This document shows, piece after piece, positions 18,520-28,394 of a stretch of 64,000 nucleotides of DNA. The notes beneath the pieces are model-generated. The model searched no databases. It saw nothing but the letters and a program-made list of their open reading frames with translations, and was not told the DNA's origin. The position numbers and the translations under genes were made by a program. This DNA is from DATBAX01 sp963723765 (GTDB taxonomy: Bacteria > Acidobacteriota > Terriglobia > Terriglobales > Acidobacteriaceae). Location: positions 1 to 64,000 of the forward strand of contig CAVRSD010000010.1 in assembly GCA_963723765.1 (NCBI GenBank), in the 5' to 3' direction. Numbering within the stretch: the first letter of the stretch is position 1; the number at the start of each line of letters is the position of its first letter.

Positions 18520-18905
18520 ATGGAAGATTTCAAGGATCTGAAAGTTTGGGTTAAGGCTCACGAGCTGACGCTCGGTGTTTATAAGAGGACGCGTTCTTTT
18601 CCTAAGGAGGAGTTGTTCGGCATCACTAATCAGATACGACGAGCTTCAGTTTCAGTCGAGGCCAATATCGCTGAAGATGTGGTCGCCGCTCTGACGGAGA
18701 GATGAAGAGATTCTTGCAAATTGCTCGTGGCTCCGCTAATGAAGTTGAATGCCACTTGATTCTTTCTAGAGATTTGGAATTGCTGACGGTTCCAGAGTTC
18801 AAGGATTTGGAGGCGAAATTACTTGAGATACAGCGAATGTTGGCCGGATTTGTCCAGCAAATCGTGAGTGTCGCACCGGGCAAAAAGCTAGAAGCTAGCG
18901 GCTAG
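18520..18905 (+). pseudogene. Four-helix-bundle protein (23S rRNA intervening-sequence protein family), frameshifted
   Basis: Two adjacent frames form one ~128-residue member of the S23/IVP-type four-helix-bundle family. The first has FKDLKVWVKAHELTLGVYKR and LFGITNQIRRASVSVEANIA. Adding one base at 18674-18680 (GAAG-ATGTGG to GAAGGATGTGG) would restore the usual IAEGCGRRS, joining to MKRFLQIARGSANEVECHLI in the second frame. Such genes are small, often free-standing, and of unclear cellular role. The C-terminal KLEASG and stop are encoded by an AGCT repeat. Only one base is missing, so a sequence error is possible. Confidence 0.75.
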
Positions 18906-18914
18906 AAGCTGAAG
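18887..18914 (+). repeat. AGCT-core intergenic repeat, second copy
   Basis: AAGCTAGAAGCTAGCGGCTA and GAAGCTG units. It encodes the last residues and the stop of the four-helix-bundle gene. Confidence 0.6.
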
Positions 18915-18993
18915 TGTAAGCGCTCAACAAACTTGTTGATACCCTCCCATTCATGCTAGCTTCAAAAAAAGGATTCCATCAACTGAGGACCTA

Positions 18994-21525
18994 GTGGACA
19001 AAGGTTTAGTCATCGTCGAGTCGCCGGCCAAGGCCAAGACCATCCAGAAATACCTGGGGAAGGGCTTCACCGTGGAAGCCTCGCTCGGCCACGTAAAAGA
19101 TCTGCCCAAGAGCATTCTCGGCGTCGATATCGACAATGATTTCGCCACCGAGTACATTGTTATCCCCGGAAAAGAGAAAGTTCTCGCCAAGCTGAAAAAG
19201 CTGGCACTCTCCGCCGATCACATCTATCTGGCGCCCGATCCTGATCGCGAAGGCGAAGCCATCGCCTGGCATTTGGCGGAGGAACTGGGCGGCGACGGAC
19301 CCAAGAGCAAAAAGAAAAAGAAGAAAGATAAGGATGACGAAGGCGGTCCGCGTATCCGCCGTGTTACTTTCAACGAAATTACCAAGAAAGCCGTGCAGGA
19401 AGCTTTCGAGCATCCTCGCGACATCGATCAGGCCCTGGTCGATGCGCAGCAGGCCCGCCGCGTACTTGATCGGCTTGTCGGCTATCAAGTCTCTCCTCTA
19501 CTTTGGGACAAAGTTCGCCGGGGCATTTCCGCCGGCCGTGTACAAACCGTCGCGCTGCGCCTGATCGTAGAGCGTGAACGTGAAATAAAAGCCTTCGAAA
19601 AGAAGGAATACTGGACCATCGACGCGAATCTCGTCGGTCCCAAGCCTCCGGCCTTCGATGCCCGGTTTCTAGGCAAGGGCGAAGAGAAGATCGAAGTTAC
19701 CAACGGTGAAGATGCCGAAAAGATACGCGCTGCGATTGAAAAAGCCGATTGGCTGGTCCGTACTGTCGATCGCAAAGAGCGCCGCCGAAACGCTACTCCG
19801 CCGTTCACTACCAGCAAGTTGCAACAGGATTCATCCCGCAAACTTCGTTTCAGCGTGAAGCGCACCATGATGATCGCGCAGCGCTTGTACGAAGGCGTCG
19901 AGCTGGGCGAAGAAGGCCTGGTCGGTCTCATTACCTATATGCGTACCGATTCGACGCGTGTTTCCAATGATGCGCTGGCCGAAGTGCGCGAGTACATCGG
20001 AACGCAATACGGCAAGGAATATCTGCCCGCGTCGGCGAACGTTTATAAAGAAAAGAAAGCGGCGCAGGCGGCTCACGAAGCCATCCGGCCTTCTTCGGTA
20101 CAGCACCATCCCGATCAGATCAAGCAGTACTTAAAGGAAGATGAGTACAAAGTCTACAAGCTCATCTGGCAGCGCTTCGTAGCTTCGCAAATCATGCCTG
20201 CCGTCTTCGATCAGACTACGGTCGACATCGATGCCAAGTCTGGCAACGACGCTTACTGGTTCCGTGTCACCGGCTCCGTACTGAAGTTCGACGGCTTCCT
20301 CAAGGTCTACGAAGAGTCGAAAGATGCCAAGGACGAAGAGGAAGAAGAGTTAAAGCACAAGTTGCCCGCGTTAGAACCGGGCCAGAAGCTGACACTGAAA
20401 GAACTGAAACCTGAGCAGCACTTCACCGAGCCTCCACCGCGCTACAACGAAGCGTCACTGGTGAAGGAACTGGAAGAACGCGGTATCGGTCGGCCGTCCA
20501 CATACTCGGCGATTCTAAGCACCATCCAGGAACGCCAGTACGTGCAGAAGCTGGGAGGCAAGTTTTCTCCCACGGAAATCGGCTTGGTGGTTACCGACCT
20601 GCTCGTCGAAAACTTCCGCGACATCTTCGATATCGAGTACACCGCTCGTCTGGAAGAACAGCTCGACGAGGTCGAAGAAGGCAAGGAAAAGTGGACTGAC
20701 ACGTTGGGCGAGTTCTATAAGCGCTTCTCCAAAGATCTCAAATATGCGGAAAAGCATATGGAGAACATCAAGCGCATGGAAAAACCCACCGATGAAAAGT
20801 GCGAGCGCTGCGGTTCGCCGCTGGTGATCAAGTGGGGCAAACACGGCTCGTTCTATGCCTGCAGCTCGTACGACAAGGAAAACGAAAATAGCTGCAACTT
20901 CACCAAGGAAAACCCCATCAACCTGCCCGATCTCGATTCGGCTGATGTGCAGGAAACCACGCAGGAAGAGTATTGCGAGAATTGCGGCCGGGTGATGGTG
21001 CTGAAACGCGGGCGCTTCGGCCAGTTCATGGCCTGCACCGGATATCCGGATTGCAAGACCACTCGCCGCCTCGACCAGGGTAAGAAGGTTCCAGACATTC
21101 CGCTCGATGAAAAGTGCCCCAAGTGCCAGAAGAACAACCTGATGATTCGTCACGGACGCTACGGGGAATTTACCGCTTGCAGCGGCTATCCCGACTGCAA
21201 GTATGTGAAGCAGAACTTCATCGGTGTGAAGTGCCCGTTATGTGAGGACGGCGAACTGGTCGAGAAGAAGGCGCGCAAAGGGAATACTTTCTACGGTTGT
21301 GGAAATTATCCCAAGTGCAAATTCACTTCAGCGCATAAGCCGATTCCGGAAAAATGTCCAAGCTGTGGGAATGCTTTTCTCGTGGAGAAATTCCTGAAAT
21401 CTGGCCCAGTCATTGCTTGCCCGAACAAAGAGTGCGAATACGAACGTCCGAACCCCGATGCCATACCACCGAATGCGCTGGGTTCAGGAGATTCAGCCGA
21501 AGCTGCCGAAACAGTCGGCGACTAA
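18994..21525 (+). CDS. topA: DNA topoisomerase I (type IA)
   Basis: TopA relaxes negative supercoils by single-strand passage. The 843-residue protein starts at a GTG (18994) preceded by GAGGAC. It has the TOPRIM domain (VIVESPAKAKTIQKYLGKGF; acidic triad in DPDREGEAIAWH), a Lys-rich insert (KSKKKKKKDKDDEG, ~residues 106-119), and the catalytic Tyr in GLITYMRTDSTR. Five C-terminal four-Cys zinc ribbons follow, starting near residues 606, 659, 707, 747 and 789 (CERCG, CENCG, CPKCQ, CPLCE, CPSCG). Five ribbons is more than in E. coli (three zinc motifs). Full length and intact. Confidence 0.97.
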   Translation: MDKGLVIVESPAKAKTIQKYLGKGFTVEASLGHVKDLPKSILGVDIDNDFATEYIVIPGKEKVLAKLKKLALSADHIYLAPDPDREGEAIAWHLAEELGGDGPKSKKKKKKDKDDEGGPRIRRVTFNEITKKAVQEAFEHPRDIDQALVDAQQARRVLDRLVGYQVSPLLWDKVRRGISAGRVQTVALRLIVEREREIKAFEKKEYWTIDANLVGPKPPAFDARFLGKGEEKIEVTNGEDAEKIRAAIEKADWLVRTVDRKERRRNATPPFTTSKLQQDSSRKLRFSVKRTMMIAQRLYEGVELGEEGLVGLITYMRTDSTRVSNDALAEVREYIGTQYGKEYLPASANVYKEKKAAQAAHEAIRPSSVQHHPDQIKQYLKEDEYKVYKLIWQRFVASQIMPAVFDQTTVDIDAKSGNDAYWFRVTGSVLKFDGFLKVYEESKDAKDEEEEELKHKLPALEPGQKLTLKELKPEQHFTEPPPRYNEASLVKELEERGIGRPSTYSAILSTIQERQYVQKLGGKFSPTEIGLVVTDLLVENFRDIFDIEYTARLEEQLDEVEEGKEKWTDTLGEFYKRFSKDLKYAEKHMENIKRMEKPTDEKCERCGSPLVIKWGKHGSFYACSSYDKENENSCNFTKENPINLPDLDSADVQETTQEEYCENCGRVMVLKRGRFGQFMACTGYPDCKTTRRLDQGKKVPDIPLDEKCPKCQKNNLMIRHGRYGEFTACSGYPDCKYVKQNFIGVKCPLCEDGELVEKKARKGNTFYGCGNYPKCKFTSAHKPIPEKCPSCGNAFLVEKFLKSGPVIACPNKECEYERPNPDAIPPNALGSGDSAEAAETVGD

Positions 21526-21563
21526 AATTCATCGCAACCAATCAAGACTTGAAGGGAAATTAC

Positions 21564-22010
21564 ATGTCCAAGAAGCCTACGCACGCTGATGCTCACGTCA
21601 TTCTCGAACTCTACAATCTTCGCCGCGAACCGGAAATGCGCAAAGCTCGCGCCTGGTGGCTGGGAGAATTTTGGCCGAATAGCGTCGAGGATTTTACGAA
21701 AGTTTCCGCAGCGATGGGCACCCAGGAAAACAACTGGATGCGCCAGGTATCGGGCTACTGGGAAATGGCGGCATCACTCGCCGTGCATGGGGCCGTCAGT
21801 TCGGACTTGTTCCTCGAGCCATCTTTTTCCGGCGAGATGTTTTTCCTGTTCGCCAAGGTAAATCCGTTCCTGAAAGAGTTGCGCGAAAAGATCAGTCCCA
21901 CCATGCTGCGCAATGTGGAACAGCTGATCAAGAGCACAAAGTTCAGCCGTGAATTCTTCAAGAGGACGGAAGCCAGCGTAGCCGCCCGCCGCAAAGCCAT
22001 GGCCAAGTAA
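21564..22010 (+). CDS. Hypothetical protein, 148 aa, downstream of topA
   Basis: Starts at ATG 21564 with an AAGGGAAAT ribosome-binding site, 38 bases after topA, so probably co-transcribed. The protein is soluble and helical with many aromatics (YNLRREPEMRKARAWWLGEF, QENNWMRQVSGYWEMAASLA) and a basic C-terminus (RRKAMAK). It has no signal peptide or membrane segment. I recall similar free-standing proteins in Acidobacteriota but know no function. Confidence 0.75.
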   Translation: MSKKPTHADAHVILELYNLRREPEMRKARAWWLGEFWPNSVEDFTKVSAAMGTQENNWMRQVSGYWEMAASLAVHGAVSSDLFLEPSFSGEMFFLFAKVNPFLKELREKISPTMLRNVEQLIKSTKFSREFFKRTEASVAARRKAMAK

Positions 22011-22105
22011 GCGCGATAGACAGTGCAGAGACGCTCCGGGTCTTGGGGGGAGCAGCCGCTTCGGCGCTGTGTTCGAAGTTTTATTTCGGCAACGCAGTTT
22101 TGCGA

Positions 22106-22954
22106 CTAGGAAATATATTCCCGGATGTACTCGTCTTTTGTTTCCTGTAAGTCCTGCAGGCTCCCGTCAAAGATGACCTTGCAGTCCCGGAGTATCAGGA
22201 AATTCATCGGCACCTCACAGTGCATACCCTCTGGTAGCCGCTCCATGTGGTTGGTCTTACGGTCGAAGTAGTGGGTGGCCATGACGAACGCATCCTGCAG
22301 CCGGTGCGTGACCATCAGAGAGCTGGTTTTATACACGTCGCGCTGTTTCACGATCAGTTCGATGATCGTTGTCGAAGTCACCGGATCCAAACCGCCGGTG
22401 GGCGAATCATAGAGCAAAATTTCCGGCCGCGTAATGGTGGCCCGGGCAATGGCTACGCGGCGTCGCATTCCGCCGGAGAGCTCGGAGGGAAACAAGTCCA
22501 TGGTGTGCTCGAGTTCCACGAAACTTAATGCTTCCCGCACGCGTTTGTCGATTTCTTCCTCAGAAACGTCGTGTTCCTCCATCAACCGGAACGCGACATT
22601 TTCCTTCACGGTCATCGAATCGAATAGCGCGCTCTCCTGAAAAACCATTCCGATTCTTCGCCTCAGCTCAAACAATTCCTCTTCGCTCATCTGCGTGATG
22701 TCGTTCCCGAGCATGTAAATCTTTCCGCTGTCCGGTTTCAGCAACCCCATGGCAAGTTTGAGGATGGTGCTCTTCCCCGAACCAGCGACTCCGAAAATGG
22801 CCTTGCTCTGGCCCGGCGGAAGGTCGAAGGAAATTTGATCCAGCACCTGGTTGTCTTCAAATGCCAGGGAAACATTTTCGAATGAGATGACCGGAGAGGC
22901 AGAGTTCTCTGTGGATTTAAGCGGCTGTTCGACCACTGTGGGAGGTGCGGCCAT
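22106..22954 (-). CDS. mlaF: Mla-type ABC transporter ATP-binding protein
   Basis: The ATPase of a phospholipid-transport (Mla/Ttg2/Mce) ABC system. It has the Walker A (GVAGSGKSTILKLAMG; GxxGxGKS with Val/Ala in the variable positions), Q-loop (RIGMVFQESALFDSMTV), signature LSGGMRRRVAIARA, Walker B (PEILLYDSPTGGLDPVTS, with Ser where most transporters have Glu-type EPT) and H-loop MVTHRL. At 282 residues it is slightly longer than MlaF because of an N-terminal extension. The permease gene ends four bases upstream of its ATG. No MCE-domain (MlaD) gene is in the window. Confidence 0.88.
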   Translation of the reverse strand: MAAPPTVVEQPLKSTENSASPVISFENVSLAFEDNQVLDQISFDLPPGQSKAIFGVAGSGKSTILKLAMGLLKPDSGKIYMLGNDITQMSEEELFELRRRIGMVFQESALFDSMTVKENVAFRLMEEHDVSEEEIDKRVREALSFVELEHTMDLFPSELSGGMRRRVAIARATITRPEILLYDSPTGGLDPVTSTTIIELIVKQRDVYKTSSLMVTHRLQDAFVMATHYFDRKTNHMERLPEGMHCEVPMNFLILRDCKVIFDGSLQDLQETKDEYIREYIS

Positions 22955-22957
22955 GGC

Positions 22958-23740
22958 CTAGTGAGTCCCCAGGACCGCCATCATAAACTTCGTGATAAAG
23001 AAGTTCACAATCAAAATCAGCACCGACGACGCAACCATCGCCTGGGTAGTCGCCTTGCCTACTCCCTGGGTCCCGCCCCGGGTGGACATTCCGTAATAAC
23101 AACCGACGGTGGCAATAATAAATCCAAAAAATAGCGGTTTTACCAATCCCGTAAAAACATCCCGGAACGCCAGCGCTTGCCAGGCGGAATTCCAGTATTG
23201 GCGAGAATCGATTCCGAAAATAAGCCGGGAGATAATGCCGCCGCCAATCAATCCCAGCAGGTCCGCAATGATGGTCAGAAAAAATAGCATGAACACGGTG
23301 GAAATCATCCGTGGAGCGACCAGCTTCTTCATGGGGTCGGTGCCCAGGGCCCGCATGGCGTCGATTTGCTCCGTCACCACCATGGAACCAAGTTCGCTGG
23401 CAATTCCGGAAGCGTTCCGCCCCGCCACCATGAGCCCCGTGATGATCGGCCCCAGTTCGGTGACCATTCCGACCGAAACCAATTGGCCGATGAGAGAAAG
23501 CGAACCAAATTTCTCCAGGGTGGCGGCGCTGTTCAGTGCCAGCTCGGCGCCGATGGACAATCCGGCGAGTATTACGATCGGCAGCGATCCTACTCCAATG
23601 AGATCGGCTTGCTGGAGGATGTCTCCGAAATAGCGCGGGTGGCCAAACAGGTTGGAAACGGAGCGTCCCGCGAGCACAGCATAGTCCTGTACTGCCTGGA
23701 CTTTCTCTTTGGCAAACTCCGATGGCGAGATCAGTTCCAT
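22958..23740 (-). CDS. mlaE: Mla-type ABC transporter permease
   Basis: The 260-residue integral membrane permease of the MlaE family, partner of the ATPase immediately downstream. It shows the conserved loop ELGPIITGLMVAGRNASGIA, then MVVTEQIDAMRALGTDPMKK, APRMISTVFMLFFLTIIADL and the final helices. Such permeases move phospholipids between inner membrane and an MCE protein. The ATG at 23740 begins MELISPSEFAKEKVQ. A dispersed palindrome lies upstream. Confidence 0.9.
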   Translation of the reverse strand: MELISPSEFAKEKVQAVQDYAVLAGRSVSNLFGHPRYFGDILQQADLIGVGSLPIVILAGLSIGAELALNSAATLEKFGSLSLIGQLVSVGMVTELGPIITGLMVAGRNASGIASELGSMVVTEQIDAMRALGTDPMKKLVAPRMISTVFMLFFLTIIADLLGLIGGGIISRLIFGIDSRQYWNSAWQALAFRDVFTGLVKPLFFGFIIATVGCYYGMSTRGGTQGVGKATTQAMVASSVLILIVNFFITKFMMAVLGTH

Positions 23741-23825
23741 GCGTTCAGGGAGCGACTCTGACGGAAACTATAACAGAGGGAGCAAAAGGTTTCAGCTCTG
23801 ATACTTGATCAGGTCAAGAAAATAA

Positions 23826-23870
23826 TGTCATCCCGAAGATCCGGCGTTCTTCAGCCGGGCGAGGGACCTT
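23826..23870. repeat. Dispersed imperfect palindrome, family A
   Basis: Contains GTCATCCCGAAGATCCGGC and GCCGGGCGAGGGACC. Related copies are at 44080-44186 and 55750-55793. It lies between two minus-strand genes. Confidence 0.65.
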
Positions 23871-23894
23871 GCGTGTATCTAATCTGGCTAGCCC

Positions 23895-25331
23895 TTATTC
23901 CCTGATCTTCTTCTTAATCTCAATATTCAGCCGCTTAATCTTCTGATTCAGCGTCGAGAGCGGCACATGGAAGCGTTCCGCCGCTTCGGTCTGGTTCCAG
24001 TTGCACTTTTCGAGCATGTCCACCAGGATATGGCGCTCGCAATCTTCCATGATGTCGAACAGAGAAGCATCTCCGCGATGTTCCAGCATGGGGAATGCGG
24101 TACCGCGTCCGGCGATTTGATCGGGGAGTAAATCTGGCCCGATCTCTGTGCCCGATGACAGCACCACGGCCCGTTCCATCACATTTTCCAATTCGCGAAC
24201 GTTGCCCGGCCAGGAGTAAGTCAGCAAGGGCCGCAGCGCTTCCGGCGTAATCCGCCGCAAGGGACGCTCGTTTTCCACCGAATAGCGATGCAGGAAAAAA
24301 TCCACCAGCAGCGGGATGTCCTGCTTGCGCAACCGTAACGGCGGTAACTCGACGGTAATCACATTCAGCCGGTAGAACAGATCCTCGCGAAATTTGCCTT
24401 CACGCACGTGCTGCGCCAGATCGACGTTGGTAGCGGCGATGATGCGAACGTCGACTTGCAACTCGTGTACGCCACCCAGATGCATGAACTTGCGGTCTTG
24501 CAACACTCGCAGAATCTTCGCCTGGGTGTCCATGCCCATGGTTCCAATTTCATCCAGAAACAAAGTGCCCTTGTCGGCAATTTCGAAAAGACCTTTTTTA
24601 GAGGCGATGGCGCTGGTGAACGCGCCCTTAACGTGTCCAAACAACGTGGATTCCAGCAGGTCCGCCGGCATCGAGCCAGTGTTCACCGGAACAAAAGGCC
24701 GATCACGGCGCGTCGAGTTCAAGTGAATGGCCTTGGCGATGAGTTCCTTGCCTGTCCCACTCTCGCCTTGCAGCAGCACGGTCGACCGGCTGGGCGCCAC
24801 CTGCGCCACCAGATCGAAAATCTTGAGCATGGGCTCGCTCTTGCCCACAATGTTCTCAAAGTTGTAGCGCTGCTTCATCGCGCGCTTGAGCTGAATGTTT
24901 TCTTCTTCTGCGCGGTGCCGGGCCACGGTGGCACGCACGTCGGCCAGCAGCTTTTCATTGTCCCAGGGTTTTTGGACGAAGTTTGCCGCCCCTGCCTGCA
25001 TCGCCTTGACCGCGTTCTCGACCGTCCCGTAGGCGGTGATCATGATGACGGAGACTTGCGAATCATGAGTCCGCAGTTCAGCCAGCAGGTCCATGCCGTC
25101 ACGATCGGGCAACGCCAGGTCGAGCAGCACTAGGTCGAAGGTGTTCTGTCCAATGCGCGCCAGTCCTTCCTCGCCAGTCCCGGCGGTATCGACGCTGTAG
25201 CCTTCGAGTTCCAGCAGAGTCTGCAGCGACTCGCGGATCGCAGCTTCGTCATCGATGATCAGGATCGAACCCACTGGGGAAGTCGAGCTGTCGCCCAAGT
25301 GGCGGCTCGTGATTACTGCGGCCTCAGACAT
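23895..25331 (-). CDS. NtrC-family sigma-54-dependent response regulator
   Basis: 478 residues: receiver domain (ILIIDDEAAIRESLQTLLEL; phospho-Asp in LVLLDLALPDRDG; Lys in FVQKPWDNEKL), AAA+ domain (Walker A LLQGESGTGKELIAKAIH; Walker B GTLFLDEIGTM; arginine-rich sensor region WPGNVRELENVMERAV) and a C-terminal Fis-type helix-turn-helix (NWNQTEAAERFHVPLSTLNQ). The sigma-54-contacting loop reads GAFTSA rather than GAFTGA. It overlaps the 3' end of the sensor-kinase gene by 8 bases, so the pair is one operon with the kinase first. Confidence 0.95.
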   Translation of the reverse strand: MSEAAVITSRHLGDSSTSPVGSILIIDDEAAIRESLQTLLELEGYSVDTAGTGEEGLARIGQNTFDLVLLDLALPDRDGMDLLAELRTHDSQVSVIMITAYGTVENAVKAMQAGAANFVQKPWDNEKLLADVRATVARHRAEEENIQLKRAMKQRYNFENIVGKSEPMLKIFDLVAQVAPSRSTVLLQGESGTGKELIAKAIHLNSTRRDRPFVPVNTGSMPADLLESTLFGHVKGAFTSAIASKKGLFEIADKGTLFLDEIGTMGMDTQAKILRVLQDRKFMHLGGVHELQVDVRIIAATNVDLAQHVREGKFREDLFYRLNVITVELPPLRLRKQDIPLLVDFFLHRYSVENERPLRRITPEALRPLLTYSWPGNVRELENVMERAVVLSSGTEIGPDLLPDQIAGRGTAFPMLEHRGDASLFDIMEDCERHILVDMLEKCNWNQTEAAERFHVPLSTLNQKIKRLNIEIKKKIRE

Positions 25332-28225
25332 TGACTGCTTTCTTGGTCATGGGGAAGTCGACGTAAAAAGTTGTGCCCTCGCCGGGCCGGCTTTCCACGC
25401 GGATCTTTCCCGCATGTTCCTGAATAATGCCGTAAGTCACCGAGAGGCCCAGTCCGGTACCGCGTCCCTGGCCCTCCTGCGGCGATGTTTTCGTGGTGAA
25501 GAAGGGATCGTAGATGCGGCGGATGTGTTCTTGCGCGATCCCACTCCCCGTATCGGAAACCACTACGCTCACGCCTTCGCCGTTGGAAGTCATCACCCGC
25601 AGAGTTCCTCCCTCGGGCATGGCGTCGCGCGCGTTCAAGAACAAGTTCAGGAAAACTTGCTGCAGCCGTCCCGGATTCCCGGTAATACGCGGCAGATGGT
25701 CGGACAATTCATCCTGGACTTTGATCTTCGCGGTCTTGAACTGGTGTTCCAGCAGCGCCAGCGTGTCCATAATGATGCCGTTGACATCCACATCCTTGAA
25801 TTCGGTCCCACTGGTGCGCGAGAAATTCAGCAGATTATTAACAATTTCCGACGCCCGGAAAGTCTGCCGCGTGATCTTCTCCATCAGCGCGCCCTTCGCC
25901 GGATCGCCCTGAAGCTGTTTCGAAAGCATCTGCGCATACGAAGAGATCACGGCCAGCGGCGTATTCACTTCATGCGCCACCCCAGCAGCCAGCAATCCGA
26001 TGGAAGAAAGTTTGTCCGCCTGTGAAAGTTGCGCTTCCAGTTCAATTCGCTCCGTGATGTCGTCCATGATGATCAGTCGGCCGATCACGTTGAACTTCCT
26101 GGTTACCAGCGGAGCGATGGCCACATTCACGATCCGCGTTTCTCCCGCAGGAGTTCCGAGTCTAAATTTGTACAGATTGTGAATCCCCGAGTTCTGTCGC
26201 ACCCGATAGAACTCTTCCACAAATGCCGCCGGGAACACTTCGCTCAACGGACGCGTAAGCGCCTGCCAGCGCGGCAGCGCATACATAACTTCCATCTGTG
26301 AGTTCCAGGATTCAACCCTGTCCGCCAGATCCACGGCCAGCACACCCACATTGATCGACTCGACGATGTTCTCGTTGAAGTCTTTCAGCCGTTCGTATTC
26401 CGCAACCTTCTTTTCCAAAGACGCATACAGCCGCGCATTCTGAATGGCGATGCCCAGATATCCCGCCAAAGTTTCCAGCAGTTCGATATCTTCACTCGTC
26501 AGGAAGTCGCCTTCCACCGTCTTGCCCAAGCCGAGTACTGCGATCGTGTGCTTCTGAGCGCGGCAGGGAATGTAGTAGTTGAGGTCAAGCTTGGCGATGG
26601 CTTCTTGCGCGCTGGGAGCTTCTCGAGGAACCTGGTGAGTGTTGTCGAAGAACAGATGTCCGGCTTCCAGCTCAGGACGGGCCAGGCCCAAGAAAATCGA
26701 AATCCAGGCCGCTGGTCTGCGTCATGCCGAACGACTTTGCCACCAGAAACTTTTGCGGTCCATCGCCCGTCGAAAGAAACAGCGCCATCCGGTCCACCAG
26801 CAGTGTGCGCGAAAGGCGGTCCACCACCGAGCTCAGCATTTTGTCTAAATCAGTTTCTGCGTTGAGTTCACGGCCAAACTCGATCAGCGTTTTCCGGTAG
26901 TCGTAGCGTGTCCGATAAAAGAACTGGTCAATGCGTTCCTGGATCCATTTGCGGACGGGATCGAACAGCAACGCCGCCACCACCATGGCCAGCACCAACC
27001 CGATCGAACCGGAATTGGGGATTTGCAGGTGGACAAACTCGGCGATGCCCGCCACTGCCGCGAAATAGGCCCCAACGATAGCGCCCGCCGCCAGCGTGGA
27101 CACCATACCGCGTTTGAAGATGAGGTCCACATCCATCAGCCGGTAGCGGAAGATGGCATATCCGAAAGTTAGAGGCAGCAAGGCCAGTGACAACACCGAC
27201 AGCGCCACCGTCGGCAGCGTGCCGGTCAGATAAGGAATCACATAAAACAGAGTGAAGGGCGTGATGGAAAGAATTGTGCCGCGGGTGATCCACTTCAACT
27301 GTTGCCGCAGAATGGGAGTGCTCGCCCGGCGATAGCAGTACCAGAGCGCACCCGCCGCAGCAATGAAGAACACGGCCAGATATCCCATCTGCAGCCGGTC
27401 CAGATCACGGCTCAGTGACCCCGAGGCCTGCAGCAGGGTGACGGACAAAACATACATGCCCAACAAAACCAGTCCGGGCAAGTAAATCGCCGGAATGATC
27501 CAGCGATGCTTCTTGATGAAATTCCGGCGTTCCGGAAAAACCAGCACGAAGTGCAAAAACAAAGCCGGCTGCAATACCCAGGCGACTTCGTTGCTCCAGA
27601 AAATACTCCAGTCAAACTCGTTCAATTTTCCGGTGTAGTTGAACGCGTAAAAAATAAACGAGACCAGGCAGAAGATATAAAAATGCATGGAACTCGGCGC
27701 GGTCCACCGGCGCAGCAAAACATAGAGACCGATGCCGAGATAGATCAGCGCGATCAAACGCTTGCATTGATTGACTGATTTATCCACCGGAGCCAGGATT
27801 ACCACCGCATCCAGCGGCACCGACTGCCGTATCACCGAGTAGGTGGCCTTTGACCAAACTCCAGCGCGATACATCTGGCGAATTAACCCTGCCGTATTGG
27901 TGACTTCATTGCCGCCGACCGCGGTAAGTTGGTCGCCTACCTTGATGCCGGCCTTGGCCCCCGGCCCGTTGGTTTCCAGTCGGGTCGCTTTCAATCCGCC
28001 ACTGGTCTCGACCCATCGAATCCCGTCAGACGGGGATTGAAACTCACGTTCTTTCTGGAAGTTAATCGTGGCAAAAGTAACCGCCGTCACCGTCAGCAGG
28101 ACCAGCAGACCGGCGTTAAAGCGGATTTGGAAATCCTTGTTCATGGACCGCAAGGGCACGCCCAGCTGCGGAGCCGGACTGCCTCGCAGTGAGTGATGCA
28201 CGTTCGCTGCCACGTCCAAAGCCAT
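25324..28225 (-). CDS. Membrane sensor histidine kinase with PDZ, seven-helix, GAF and PAS domains (frameshift in GAF)
   Basis: Partner of the NtrC-type regulator. From the ATG at 28225 (AGAGG ribosome-binding site) the order is: a first membrane helix, a PDZ-like periplasmic domain (GPGAKAGIKVGDQLTAVGGN), about seven membrane helices, a GAF domain (DLDKMLSSVVDRLSRTLLVD), a break near 26,680, then GAF continued (GLARPELEAGHLFFDNTHQV), PAS (NIVESINVGVLAVDLADRVE), HisKA (GVAHEVNTPLAVISSYAQML, with His) and HATPase (LFLNARDAMPEGG, GRGTGLGLSVTYGI). Reading GGG as GG at the break restores one frame of ~970 codons, so a sequence error is likely. The PDZ suggests sensing of envelope or misfolded-protein state. 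Confidence 0.88.
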
Positions 28226-28394
28226 ACGGCTGCCTCTAAGTGCCTTCAAAAAAAAGACTTTCACGATTATAGAAGGCCAGTCTTTGTTAGGCTATGCTTT
28301 TTGGAAGGTTTCTGTGAGGATTGGTAACTCGTTGGAGACGATAACGTTACACCCGCCCCCCGTGCCCTAAATGGGAATTGGAGGTGCGTAGAAG

